64,000 nucleotides of DNA from an uncultured Oscillospiraceae bacterium (GCA_934646005.1 CAKUED010000010.1:1-64000), one strand, 5' to 3'. Positions 24,724-33,392 are shown, numbered from the stretch's first letter. Program-made: numbers and translations. The notes: generated from the letters alone by a model not told the origin.

Positions 24724-26874
24724 ATGAAAGATGATTCGCAGGATCTGAGAGACGAACAAGTTCATATCGCCCCGGATGCTGCGCAGGAGGAGCCTGAGCG
24801 CTTCTCGCTGGAGGATATTCTGGACGAATTTGGCGGCTGGAGCAAGCGCGAGCCGCAGCCGGAGGAAAAGCCCGCGCAGGAGGACATCGCGTGGGGCGAG
24901 CCTTCGGCGGACGCGAAGGACACGGACGCGAAGGACGCGGACGTGAGGGAAGCGCCCGCGCCGGACGAAGCAAAGCCCGAGGACGCGCCGCCGCAGACGG
25001 CAACGCAGGACACGGTGCGCTTTACGCCCATCCGCGACGAGGACGTGCCGCCCAAGCCCGAGGTCTGGCGCTATGAGGGCGAGCCGCTGCCGGAGAGCGC
25101 GGCGGACGCGCAGAGCGCCGAGGAGCGCCGCGAGGCGCGGCGGGAGGAACAGCTTCGCCGCCGACGGGAGCAGCGCATTGCCCGCGAACAGACGCGGCAG
25201 AAGCACGCGGCAAATCGCCGTCTGCGCCGTCAGGAGCGCCCGGACGCGGTGTATGCCACGATCGAGGACGCGCTGGCGGCATACAGCCGCCGCTCCACGC
25301 AGCGGCTGCGGCTGATCGGGTCGTTTTTGCTGTGCCTTGCGTCGGCGGTCCTGCTGCTGGCGAATATCCGCATCGGCGGCATCGACCTGTCGGGCTACAG
25401 CGTGGCGTTTTCGCTGGCAATGCTGGCGATCATGCTGGGGCAGATGCTGCTGGCGTATGATGTGTTCGTGCAGGGCATTTTGCAGGCGCTGCGGCTGCGG
25501 TTCGATCATTTGAGCCTGCTCGTGCTGCTGACGCTGCTGGCGGCGGTCGATGCGTTTTTCGCGCTCGCACAGAGCAGACTTCCGCTGTGTACGATCGTTT
25601 CGGTGCAGATCTTGCTTGCACAGTGGGGGAGAGTTCTGCTCCTTCAGGCAAAATATCGCTCGGCGCGCGCGGTCTGCGCGATGCAGGACTCTGTGGCGGT
25701 CGTGCGGGAGGAAAAGGCGTGGCACGGCAAGGACTGCATTTTCCGCAGCACCGCGCAGAAGGACGAATTTGCGCGGCAGCTCGAAATGCCGGACGCGGCG
25801 CGGCGCGTGATGCGCGTGTACGCGCCGGTGGCGGCGGTGCTGACGCTGGCGCTGGCAGTCTTGTGCAGCCTGCGCGGGTGGCAGAATCCGCTCTGGTGCT
25901 GGACGGCGCTGCTCACGGCGGCGTACCCCGCGGGCGCGCTCATCAGCTTCCCGCGCCCGTTCGCGCTGGTGGCAAAGCGATTGCAGCGCGGCGGCGCGGC
26001 AGTCGCGGGCTGGCACGGTGCGCGAAACCTCAGCGGCGAGTGCGGGCTGGTCGTGGAGGATGCAGACCTGTTCCCGCAGGCGAATGTCACGCTCAACGGC
26101 ATGAAAATTTACTCCGACCGCGGTGTGGGCTACATCGCGGGCTACGCCACGGCGGTGGTGGAGACGGCTGGCAGTGGGCTTGTGCCGCTGTTTCAGGAGA
26201 TCTTGCAGAGCCAGAACGGGCGGCGCTTTACCGTGGACACGTTCCGCCGCTATGAGGGCGGCGGGCTCGGCGCGGAAATTCGCGGCGACGTGGTGCTGAT
26301 GGGGTCGCTGGCGTTCATGCGGCTCATGCGCGTGCAGATGCCGCCGGATGTGAATGTGAAGCAGGCGGTGTATCTGTCGGTCAACGGGGAGCTTGCGGCG
26401 GTGTTCGCACTGCACTATGCCCCGGCGTCCAAGGTCAGCAGCGCGCTCACGGCGGCGGTGCGCAGCAAGGGACTCACGCCCGTGCTCGCCACGCGCGACT
26501 TTATGATCACGCCGCAGTTTCTGCGCTACCGCTACAAGCTCCCGCCGGAGCGGGTGGAATTTCCGACGGTGGAGGAGCGCGCGCGGCTGTCGTCGCCCGA
26601 CGCGGTGCGCGAGCCGAAGCAGGGGGCGCTGCTGTCGCAGGGGAGCTTTTTGAGCTTTGTCTCGGCGGTCACGGCGGCGCGCAGCCTGCGCGGCACGGTC
26701 ATCGGCAGCCTTGCCATCAGTCTGGTGGGCGGCATTCTGGGGCTGCTGATGGTGTTTTTGCTCGCGTTCATCGGCTCGGTCGCAACTGCGTCGTGCTGGA
26801 ATCTGGCAATTTACATGGTTTTGTGGATGATCCCGCAGCTTTTGCTCACCGCAATGGCGGGCAGAAGCCTGTAA
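24724..26874 (+). CDS. P-type-ATPase-like membrane protein lacking the catalytic residues
   Basis: The product has 716 residues. Residues 1-190 are a charged tail (acidic, then an Arg-rich helix at 130-172). The rest follows heavy-metal P-type ATPase topology. Helix pairs lie near 196-245, 262-308 and 366-410. TAYPAG at 399-404 stands where pumps have CPC. GARNLSGECGLVVEDADLF (432-450) stands where they have the DKTGT phosphorylation site. A nucleotide-domain-like stretch (YEGGGLGAEIRGDVVLMGS, 510-528) comes next, then VLATRD (587-592) where TGD is expected, and two closing helices (about 660-710). No TGES actuator motif is visible. It therefore appears catalytically dead and may have a regulatory or structural role. 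Confidence 0.65.
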   Translation: MKDDSQDLRDEQVHIAPDAAQEEPERFSLEDILDEFGGWSKREPQPEEKPAQEDIAWGEPSADAKDTDAKDADVREAPAPDEAKPEDAPPQTATQDTVRFTPIRDEDVPPKPEVWRYEGEPLPESAADAQSAEERREARREEQLRRRREQRIAREQTRQKHAANRRLRRQERPDAVYATIEDALAAYSRRSTQRLRLIGSFLLCLASAVLLLANIRIGGIDLSGYSVAFSLAMLAIMLGQMLLAYDVFVQGILQALRLRFDHLSLLVLLTLLAAVDAFFALAQSRLPLCTIVSVQILLAQWGRVLLLQAKYRSARAVCAMQDSVAVVREEKAWHGKDCIFRSTAQKDEFARQLEMPDAARRVMRVYAPVAAVLTLALAVLCSLRGWQNPLWCWTALLTAAYPAGALISFPRPFALVAKRLQRGGAAVAGWHGARNLSGECGLVVEDADLFPQANVTLNGMKIYSDRGVGYIAGYATAVVETAGSGLVPLFQEILQSQNGRRFTVDTFRRYEGGGLGAEIRGDVVLMGSLAFMRLMRVQMPPDVNVKQAVYLSVNGELAAVFALHYAPASKVSSALTAAVRSKGLTPVLATRDFMITPQFLRYRYKLPPERVEFPTVEERARLSSPDAVREPKQGALLSQGSFLSFVSAVTAARSLRGTVIGSLAISLVGGILGLLMVFLLAFIGSVATASCWNLAIYMVLWMIPQLLLTAMAGRSL

Positions 26875-26951
26875 ATTCCTGCCGCACTTGTGATATTGGA
26901 CAACCGCGGAGCGGGGATGCAATATTTTCTCGTCATTTTGCGAGATTATGT

Positions 26952-26980
26952 TTGCATTCCTGCTCTGTTTCGTTTATAAT
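26952..26980 (+). promoter_or_regulatory. Promoter of the EF-G-like gene
   Basis: TTGCAT (26952-26957), 17 bases, TATAAT (26975-26980), about 85 bases before the start codon. Confidence 0.85.
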
Positions 26981-27065
26981 GAGTATTAAGCGTCGGCGTG
27001 AATCTGAAACGCCGAAGGGCAGATGCGCACGTCAGCGGTCTGCCGGTCAGAAAGGAGTAAAACAT

Positions 27066-29132
27066 ATGGGCTATACTGCCAACGACATTCGCAACGTCTG
27101 CCTGCTCGGTCACGGCGGCGACGGTAAGTCTGCGCTCTGTGAGAGTATGCTGTTCATGACCAAGGCGATCACCCGCCTCGGCAAGCGTGCGGACGGCACA
27201 ACGGTTTCCGACTTTGACGATGAGGAGAAGAAGAGACAGTATTCGATCTCCACGTCCGTCATTCCCGTGGAATATAACAAGTGCAAGATCAACGTGCTCG
27301 ATAACCCCGGCTACTTTGATTTTGCCGGTCAGATCGTGCAGTCTCTGCGCGTAGCGGACGCGGGCATCATCTGCGTCACCGCCAAGAGCGGCATCGGCGT
27401 CGGCACGGAAAAGGGCTGGAAGTCCCTCGCCAAGGCAAAGCTGCCGGCGATGTTCTATGTGTCCAAGCTCGATGAGGAGCACGCAAACTTCTTTAACGTC
27501 CTCGATTCCCTGCGCGAAATGTTCGGCGCGTCCGTCATCCCGTTCACGTTCCCCATCCTGAACGGCGAGCAGGCAGTCGGCGTGGTCGATCTGATCGCCA
27601 AGAAGGCATACGACGCCAGCGGCAAGGAGATCGCCCTGCCCGCCGACGCCGAGGAAAAGATCGAAGAGTACATGGCAGAGCTCAATGAGCAGGTCGCCGA
27701 GACCGACGAAGCGCTCATGGAGAAGTTCTTCATGGAAGAGCCGTTCACGCCCGAAGAACTGACCACCGGCATCAAGGCAGGCATCCGTGACCGCAGCGTC
27801 ACGCCGGTGTTCTGCGGCTGCGCGATGAGCGGTCTTGGCACGATGAACCTGCTCGAGAACCTCGTCAAGTACGCCCCCAACCCGCTGGAAGGCAAGCCCA
27901 TGACGGCTGTCGAGGACGACAAGGAAGTCGAATTTAAGCTCGACCCGAACGGCAGCCCCATGGCGTTCGTGTTCCATACCATGGCGGACCAGTACGGCAA
28001 GAACTCCTACTTCAAGGTCATCTCCGGTGACGTGGAAGACACCATGAGCGTTGTCAACGCCCGCACCGGCGACACCGAAAAGCTCGGCAATATGTTCTTC
28101 CCGAAGGGCAAGGACAACACCAAGACCTCCAAGGTCTGCTGCGGCGACATCGGTGTGTTCACGAAGCTCGCCTCTGTCAAGACCGGCGATACGCTGGGTC
28201 TGGCTGGCAAGACCGTGACCATCAAGGGCATGGAGTATGACGAGCCGATGTACAAGATGGCTGTCTACGCCAAGATCAAGGGCACGGAAGATAAGATCGC
28301 CAATGGCCTGGTCAAGCTGAACGAGGAGGATGCGTCCTTCAAGTACGGCAACGATCCCGAAACAAAGGAGCTCATCATCTCCGGCGCGGGCGATATGCAG
28401 CTGTCCGTCCTGATGGCGAAGCTGCAGAGCAAGTACAAGGTCGAAGCGATCCTCAAGCCCGCCAAGATCGCGTACCGCGAGACCATCAAGAAAAAGGTCG
28501 AGATCCACGGCCGCCACAAGAAGCAGTCCGGCGGCCACGGTCAGTTCGGCGATGTGTATATCCGCTTTGAGCCGCAGTCCGAGTCCGAGGAAATGGTGTT
28601 TGCCGACGAGACCGTCGGCGGCTGCGTGCCGAAGAACTTCATCCCGTCGGTCGAAAAGGGTCTGCGCAACTGCGTCGGCAAGGGCGTGCTCGCCGGTTAC
28701 CCGGTCGTGTTCCTGAAGGCGACGCTGTACTTCGGCTCTTACCACCCGGTCGATTCGTCCGATATGGCGTTCCAGACCGCCGCGGGCATCGCCTATAAGG
28801 AAGGTCTGCCCACCGCCGGTCCGACGCTCCTTGAGCCGATCGGCGAACTGAAGGTGCTCGTGCCCGATTCCAACATGGGCGACATCATCGGTGACCTCAA
28901 CAAGCGCCGCGGCCGCGTGATGGGCATGAACCCCGATCCCGAAAATCCCGGCTACCAGATCGTTGAGGCGGAAGTGCCCGTCGGCGAAATGAGCAGCTAC
29001 ACCATCGACCTGCGCGCCATGACCCAGGGTCGCGGCAGCTACACGCTCAACTTCGTCCGCTACGAGGAAGTCCCGCAGATGAACCAGGCAAAGATCATCG
29101 AGGACGCCAAGAAGGACGCGGAAGAGGAATAA
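27066..29132 (+). CDS. Elongation factor G-like GTPase (FusA2 type)
   Basis: The frame is open upstream, but the start at 27066 follows AAAGGAG at ideal distance and gives 688 residues. All EF-G domains are present, but the G motifs differ from canonical EF-G. P-loop is GHGGDGKSAL (residues 15-24) instead of AHIDAGKTT. Switch I reads KKRQYSISTSV instead of ERGITI. DNPGYFDF replaces DTPGHVDF, and SKLD replaces NKMD. Domain IV retains GGHGQFGDV and the tip region YHPVDSSDMAF. The tuf gene at the window start implies a canonical fusA outside, so this is a paralogue. Codon use suggests high expression. Its role in translocation, recycling or regulation is unknown. Confidence 0.85.
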   Translation: MGYTANDIRNVCLLGHGGDGKSALCESMLFMTKAITRLGKRADGTTVSDFDDEEKKRQYSISTSVIPVEYNKCKINVLDNPGYFDFAGQIVQSLRVADAGIICVTAKSGIGVGTEKGWKSLAKAKLPAMFYVSKLDEEHANFFNVLDSLREMFGASVIPFTFPILNGEQAVGVVDLIAKKAYDASGKEIALPADAEEKIEEYMAELNEQVAETDEALMEKFFMEEPFTPEELTTGIKAGIRDRSVTPVFCGCAMSGLGTMNLLENLVKYAPNPLEGKPMTAVEDDKEVEFKLDPNGSPMAFVFHTMADQYGKNSYFKVISGDVEDTMSVVNARTGDTEKLGNMFFPKGKDNTKTSKVCCGDIGVFTKLASVKTGDTLGLAGKTVTIKGMEYDEPMYKMAVYAKIKGTEDKIANGLVKLNEEDASFKYGNDPETKELIISGAGDMQLSVLMAKLQSKYKVEAILKPAKIAYRETIKKKVEIHGRHKKQSGGHGQFGDVYIRFEPQSESEEMVFADETVGGCVPKNFIPSVEKGLRNCVGKGVLAGYPVVFLKATLYFGSYHPVDSSDMAFQTAAGIAYKEGLPTAGPTLLEPIGELKVLVPDSNMGDIIGDLNKRRGRVMGMNPDPENPGYQIVEAEVPVGEMSSYTIDLRAMTQGRGSYTLNFVRYEEVPQMNQAKIIEDAKKDAEEE

Positions 29133-29145
29133 TTCCGAAACATAT

Positions 29146-29178
29146 AAAAGCGCCGCTGCAACCGCAGCGGCGCTTTTG
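29146..29178 (+). terminator. Terminator of the EF-G-like gene
   Basis: A 13-bp stem AAAGCGCCGCTGC (29147-29159) pairs with 29164-29176 around AACC, 14 bases after the stop; the 3' arm ends in TTTT. Confidence 0.9.
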
Positions 29179-29199
29179 CGCGCGTTTTTGAGGAGAAAA

Positions 29200-29247
29200 G
29201 CCTTCCCCATGTGGGGAAGGTGGCTCGCGCAGCGAGACGGATGAGGA
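29200..29247 (+). repeat. Double-hairpin intergenic repeat, unit a
   Basis: CCTTCCCC/GGGGAAGG forms the first hairpin, followed by GGCTCGCGCAGCGAGACGG and ATGAGG. The layout matches the unit at 29310-29360 although most bases differ. Confidence 0.6.
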
Positions 29248-29309
29248 GAAGGGCAGTGCGTTTTGAAATGTTGCCATATTTTGCCTGCACCATCAAATTG
29301 TACCCCCCG

Positions 29310-29360
29310 TAGACTCCCTTGTGTAAAGGGAGCTGTCAGCCGAAGGCTGACTGAAGGATT
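29310..29360 (+). repeat. Double-hairpin intergenic repeat, unit b
   Basis: CTCCCTT/AAGGGAG forms the first hairpin and GTCAGCC-GAA-GGCTGAC the second, followed by TGAAGGATTG. It has the same two-stem-plus-tail design as unit a. Confidence 0.65.
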
Positions 29361-29423
29361 GCGCAGCAGGCATTTGCAAACCCACACGCACCATCGGCGA
29401 CCTCGTAGAATCTATCAAATCTG

Positions 29424-29848
29424 CGTAGGGGAGGGGTTCTGCCCCTCCCGCGTCGGATGCACCAACAAATCCGCACGACGAACGGCAACAACGTAAAATG
29501 TCCGTAGGGGTCGATGCCGCGCTCTCCCCGGCAGGACGCGATCGCAAAATTGCACGATGTTCGGCGAAAACGCAAAATGTCCTGTAGGGGCGGACGCCTC
29601 TGTCCGCCCGTGGGGCAATGGCAAATTTGCCGCGACGTTTCATAAAACGGTCGTGTGACGGACGGGTCGATGTGGGCATCGACCCCTACAGACGGTGTGC
29701 GGGTTCGTAATTGTGCATTCGATTTTGCGGGTGCGAACCGCCGGGCGGACAGGGTCGTCCGCCCCTACAGAACATTGTACAGATTCGCCGATGGTATGTG
29801 TGGGTTTGCAATTGCCTGCCGTGCGGGCGGGACAAGCCCCGCCCCTAT
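29424..29848 (+). repeat. Array of GTAGGGG palindromic repeats (array 2)
   Basis: Six hairpin units start at 29424, 29503, 29584, 29663, 29742 and 29823, a period of 79-81 bp. The first three are forward and the last three reversed. Unit arms are AGGGG/CCCCT, TCGATG (second unit imperfect), CGGACG/TGTCCG, TCGATG/CATCGA, CGGAC/GTCCG and GGCGGG/CCCGCC. Interiors of about 52 nt share words with those of array 1. No gene, cas gene or transposase is associated. Confidence 0.85.
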
Positions 29849-29885
29849 GTTATGACGAAACGCGTTACTTCTTAAAAATAAGAAC

Positions 29886-29986
29886 CCTTCCCCTCATCAG
29901 CCGGCTTCGCCGACAGCTATCCCTACCCTCTTTGCCCTTCGGGCATTTCCCCCTGATAGGGGGAATCTGCCCCCCGAGGGGAAGCC
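29886..29986 (-). repeat. Extended double-hairpin repeat, unit c
   Basis: Read on the minus strand, CTTCCCCTCGGGG-type, CCCCCTATCAGGGGG and GCCCGAAGGGC hairpins precede GTCGGCGAAGCCGGC and TGATGAGGGG. The last part matches the second stem and tail of units a and b. With them it brackets array 2. Confidence 0.55.
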
Positions 29987-29995
29987 TTGGGGTCG

Positions 29996-30027
29996 CAAAA
30001 AAGCCGCCCCGCGTTGTGCGGGGCGGA
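29996..30027 (-). terminator. Terminator of the phosphodiester glycosidase gene
   Basis: CCGCCCCGC (30004-30012) pairs with GCGGGGCGG (30018-30026), followed on the minus strand by a run of six T. Confidence 0.88.
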
Positions 30028-30033
30028 TACACT

Positions 30034-31392
30034 TTATTTCAGACCTTCGTAATCGGCGCGGTGGTAGACGATGGCGTTGGGGAGTGTGCGCCCCTTGGAG
30101 AGGGAGAGGTTCGCGCAGCGGGTGATGTACTCGCCGTCGTACCACATGATGGTGCTCGCGCCGCCGTCCAGCGCGATCGCCTGCTCGCAATTGTGGAGCT
30201 GCAGGATCTCTGCGCAGACGTTGATGTCTGTGCCGAGAATGCCGGCGGCGGGGTTACGCCCCTCGATGGCGAGCATCAGCACCTCGTACTTATCGGACTG
30301 CCCGATGGCGGTGCGCGGATTCAGCTCGACCCACCAGTTGGACACCAGACTCTCGCCGTCCACGATCATGGCGGGCTCAAACTCCACGGCGTCGGTGCAG
30401 TCCTCGCTCACGGGATCGTCGATGCTGCGGATGTACATGAGGTTGTCCTTGTGCAGCTCCAGACGCACAAAGCTGTGCCAGTCCACGTTGCGGCTCGGGC
30501 GGCCCTGCGCCGCAACGCCGTTGCACATCGCGTAACCCGCGAGGATACCGCCGTTGCCCGCGCCCTGATTGCCCATGGAGTCTTCGTCGATGAAGCCGCT
30601 GCCGGTCATGGCGAGCAGACCGCCCGTGCGCTGGGCGATGTCGCCGACGTTCTGACCGTAGCGCCCGATGCCGACCGACCATTCCATGGAGAGCTGCGCC
30701 GGATTTTTGCCGACCGCCAGCACGCCGCGGTATTTATCGCCCTGCACGCGGATGAGCAGAATGCCGTTGGCGGAGTCGATGGCGAGCACCTGCTCGTCAA
30801 ACACGGTGCGGATCGTCGTGCCGTCGTCGTCAAGACCCGCCTCGTTGATATAAATGTTGTCCCAGCCGTTTGCCAGCGTGTCGGGGTGCTCGGCGAGGTA
30901 GGCGTCCATCGAATCCTGATCCAGCTCCCAGTAGAGCTCGTAGAACGCGTCGCGGTAGAGTGCCTCGCGCTCCTCCTCGGTCATCTCATCGACGTGCTGA
31001 ATATCGGCGTCCAGATCCCGGACGTTGGGCTTGACCACGACCTCGTCGTCATTCTTTTTCTCCCACGAGGAGGTCTTGCCGGAGGCCTGCTGCGAGATGG
31101 CGGTGTTGTGGTCGATGACCTCCTGCACCACATCCTTCGGCAGAAGCGCCGTTGCCAGCCAGCGGTGGCGCATGGTGGACAGCGCGGTGTTGATGTACAC
31201 GGTGCGCCAGTGGCTCACGAACTCGTTCGTCGTGTAGGCGCAGAAGAAATACAGCCCCTCCAGAACCAGCAGGACCGTCAACCAGATCGCCAGCGTTTTG
31301 AGCGGCTTTTTGACCTTTTCCTTTTTCGGTTTCCGCTTCCGCCCGGCGACGTGCGCCGCGTTTTTGGCGTTTCCAAACAATGTGATACTCAA
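30034..31392 (-). CDS. Membrane-anchored phosphodiester glycosidase (NAGPA/DUF2233) family protein
   Basis: The start is taken as TTG at 31392, 8 bases after AGGAG; an upstream ATG at 31467 lacks a binding site and lies inside the promoter. The 452-residue product has a basic N-terminus, one membrane helix (about 30-50) and a large outside part. The C-terminal NAGPA domain is marked by WWVELNPRTAIGQ, a glycine-rich core, and AIALDGGASTIMWYDG near residue 420. Family members remove sugar-phosphodiester caps from glycans or wall polymers. The bacterial substrate is unknown. It is monocistronic. Confidence 0.85.
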   Translation of the reverse strand: MSITLFGNAKNAAHVAGRKRKPKKEKVKKPLKTLAIWLTVLLVLEGLYFFCAYTTNEFVSHWRTVYINTALSTMRHRWLATALLPKDVVQEVIDHNTAISQQASGKTSSWEKKNDDEVVVKPNVRDLDADIQHVDEMTEEEREALYRDAFYELYWELDQDSMDAYLAEHPDTLANGWDNIYINEAGLDDDGTTIRTVFDEQVLAIDSANGILLIRVQGDKYRGVLAVGKNPAQLSMEWSVGIGRYGQNVGDIAQRTGGLLAMTGSGFIDEDSMGNQGAGNGGILAGYAMCNGVAAQGRPSRNVDWHSFVRLELHKDNLMYIRSIDDPVSEDCTDAVEFEPAMIVDGESLVSNWWVELNPRTAIGQSDKYEVLMLAIEGRNPAAGILGTDINVCAEILQLHNCEQAIALDGGASTIMWYDGEYITRCANLSLSKGRTLPNAIVYHRADYEGLK

Positions 31393-31438
31393 ATTCAGAT
31401 CTCCTAAAAATCGAGTGGTTTGCAAACATACACTGGGC

Positions 31439-31467
31439 ATTCTACCACATTCGACACAAAGAATCAA
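31439..31467 (-). promoter_or_regulatory. Promoter of the phosphodiester glycosidase gene
   Basis: TTGATT (31462-31467) and TAGAAT (31439-31444), 17-base spacer, about 47 bases before the TTG start. Confidence 0.75.
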
Positions 31468-31519
31468 ATCTTTCTGAAAATCTTCATAAAAATTTCGGAA
31501 ATCGACGCACGCGGCGCAT

Positions 31520-31551
31520 GAAAAAGGCTTCCCGAAACGGGAAGCCTTTTG
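31520..31551 (-). terminator. Terminator of the Rrf2 regulator gene
   Basis: AAAAGGCTTCCCG pairs with CGGGAAGCCTTTT around AAA, directly beyond the stop at 31555, with T-rich 3' flank on the minus strand. Confidence 0.9.
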
Positions 31552-31554
31552 ACG

Positions 31555-31980
31555 TCAGATCACATAGTTATCCGCCAATGGGGTATCCAATAGATCGGCG
31601 AGGGTGATGGAGGAGAAGTAGCTGCGGGTGAGGGCGTAGTATTTTTCCCAGACGGGGAGGGTGCGGCATTCGGCGGCGCGCTGGCAGACGTCAGCGTCCT
31701 TTTGCAGGCATGAGACGGGCGCCATATCGCCCTCGGCGACCTGCAAAATCTCCCACAGCGTATACTGTTCCGGCGCGCGCGTGAGCTTATAGCCGCCGCC
31801 GATGCCGTGCGTGCTGTCCACCAGTCCGGCAGTCTTGAGCAGCGGCATGATCTTGCCGATGTATTTGAGCGAAATGTCCTGCCGCTGCGCCATGTCCTTC
31901 ATGGGAATGTAATCACCGCTGCGGTGCTCCGCCAGATCGAGCAGGATGCGGATGGAATAGCGCCCGCGTGTGGAGATCAT
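31555..31980 (-). CDS. Rrf2-family transcriptional regulator
   Basis: The product has 141 residues: winged helix opening MISTRGRYSIRILLDLAEH, a recognition helix region DISLKYIGKIMPLLKTAGLVDS, and the wing THGIGGGYKLTRAP. Three cysteines (CLQKDADVCQRAAEC, about residues 90-105) match the cluster-binding position of IscR and NsrR, so an Fe-S or redox sensor is plausible. A perfect AAGGAGG precedes the ATG. The gene is monocistronic and lies next to no isc or suf genes, so its targets are unknown. Its own promoter contains a partly symmetric ACC-N9-GGT element that may be autoregulatory. Confidence 0.9.
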   Translation of the reverse strand: MISTRGRYSIRILLDLAEHRSGDYIPMKDMAQRQDISLKYIGKIMPLLKTAGLVDSTHGIGGGYKLTRAPEQYTLWEILQVAEGDMAPVSCLQKDADVCQRAAECRTLPVWEKYYALTRSYFSSITLADLLDTPLADNYVI

Positions 31981-32000
31981 ACGATCGCCTCCTTTTCTTT

Positions 32001-32029
32001 ATAATACACCACTTCGGTAGGTAAATCAA
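32001..32029 (-). promoter_or_regulatory. Promoter of the Rrf2 gene
   Basis: TTGATT (32024-32029) and TATTAT (32001-32006) with 17 bases between. The spacer carries ACCTACCGAAGTGGT, a possible self-regulatory site. Confidence 0.78.
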
Positions 32030-32039
32030 GTTTATTGAC

Positions 32040-32075
32040 AAAAAACCGGCGGATGTTCCGCATCCGCCGGTTTTG
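32040..32075 (-). terminator. Terminator of the metalloprotease-glycosyltransferase operon
   Basis: ACCGGCGGATG (32045-32055) pairs with CATCCGCCGGT (32061-32071), with T-runs on both strands. Confidence 0.9.
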
Positions 32076-32090
32076 GTGCTGTCTGTGATA

Positions 32091-33374
32091 TTAAAGGAAG
32101 CGGTCGAGCAGTATTTCAACGTGGTCGTGCAGACGACCGACAGCGTTCAGATAGCCCGCCAGCGCGTGATAGGCGCTGTCGCTGGGGCGCGTGTGCGCGG
32201 GGTATTTTCCGGCGCGGTACTGCGCGATGACCGCTTCGTAGCGCTCGGCGGCGTTTGCCACGGAGTCCTCCCACGAGATATAAATGCGGTCCTGCGCCGT
32301 CTGCCCGACGCGGCGCATCTGCTCCGGCGCACGCAGAAGCTCGGTGAGCTTGCCGGCAAGAGAGGCGGCGTTTTCCTCGATGAAAAATCCGCTCACGCCG
32401 TCCTCCACGTCCTCCGCCGCGCAGCTTCCGCGCACGAGCACGCTGCCGAGCGCGCACGCCGCCGCCTCGCGCACGACGAGCCCGTTCGTGTCGAACGTGG
32501 ACGGGAAGAGGAAGAGATCGGCGCGGCAGTACCACGCACGGATGACGTTGCGGTCGTACTTCGGCGCGTCAAAAAAGACGCAGTCGTCCAGCCCCAGCTC
32601 GTGGGAATAGGCGATGATCTCGTTGCGGTCGCCGCCGCTGCCGACGAACATCATGCGGAAATCCTGATGTGCGGCTTTGAGCTGCGCGAGCGCGTCGAGG
32701 ATGATGCGCAGGCCCTTGTACCACATCATCCGCCCGACGAACAGGAACACCGGCACGTCCTGCGGCAGGTCGTAGGGCTTTGTGACCTCGGCGATGAGCG
32801 CATCGTCCACACGCCCCTTGGGGAAATCGACGCCGTTCGGCATGACGCGCCACGCGCCCTCGTAGCCGAGCGATTCCAGATTTTTGCCCGCGCCATGGCT
32901 GACCGTCCAGACTTCGTCACAGGCGGAGATATTATCGACGAGCACACGCTTTGCCTCGTCCTGTAAGAGCTTGCCGCGGACGGCGTTGGCGATGTCGATG
33001 TCGAATTTTGTGTGATACGTCAGCACGAGCGGCGCGCCGCTCTGCTCGCGCAGCGAGCGCGAGAGCATCGCGGACGTGATGGGGCAGTGGCAGTGGATGA
33101 GGTCAAACCGCTCCTGCTCCAGCCGCTCAAGCGTCTGCGCGGAAAAGGGGAAGCCCGCGCGGTAGCCGACAAGACGCGTGAGATCGATGCTGGGATAGCG
33201 CACGACCTCAAACGGGAACTGCGAATCGTCCGCATCCGGCACGGCGGGCGTGACGACGCTGACATGGTCGCCGCGCGCGTGCAGGATACCGGCGTAGTTC
33301 ACAACGGCGTTGGACACGCCGTCGATCACCGGCGGGAAGGAATCGTTGACAAGGCAGATGCTGCGTTTGGGCAT
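32091..33374 (-). CDS. GT4-family glycosyltransferase
   Basis: The product has 427 residues of the GT-B fold. The N-terminal domain opens CLVNDSFPPVIDGVSNAV, typical of GT4 enzymes that act on lipid or surface acceptors. The C-terminal domain has FLFVGRMMWYKGL and the E-x7-E type motif in STFDTNGLVVREAAACA. It resembles diacylglycerol glucosyl- or mannosyltransferases, but the donor and acceptor cannot be assigned. It starts 18 bases after the stop of the secreted metalloprotease gene, with AAGGAGG at ideal distance, so the two share a transcript. Confidence 0.88.
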   Translation of the reverse strand: MPKRSICLVNDSFPPVIDGVSNAVVNYAGILHARGDHVSVVTPAVPDADDSQFPFEVVRYPSIDLTRLVGYRAGFPFSAQTLERLEQERFDLIHCHCPITSAMLSRSLREQSGAPLVLTYHTKFDIDIANAVRGKLLQDEAKRVLVDNISACDEVWTVSHGAGKNLESLGYEGAWRVMPNGVDFPKGRVDDALIAEVTKPYDLPQDVPVFLFVGRMMWYKGLRIILDALAQLKAAHQDFRMMFVGSGGDRNEIIAYSHELGLDDCVFFDAPKYDRNVIRAWYCRADLFLFPSTFDTNGLVVREAAACALGSVLVRGSCAAEDVEDGVSGFFIEENAASLAGKLTELLRAPEQMRRVGQTAQDRIYISWEDSVANAAERYEAVIAQYRAGKYPAHTRPSDSAYHALAGYLNAVGRLHDHVEILLDRFL

Positions 33375-33392
33375 GGGATACCTCCTTGGGGG

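Noticed and set aside
26946..29387. An 813-codon minus-strand frame opposite the EF-G-like gene
   Set aside because: Antisense shadow of a highly biased gene; no start signal or domain.
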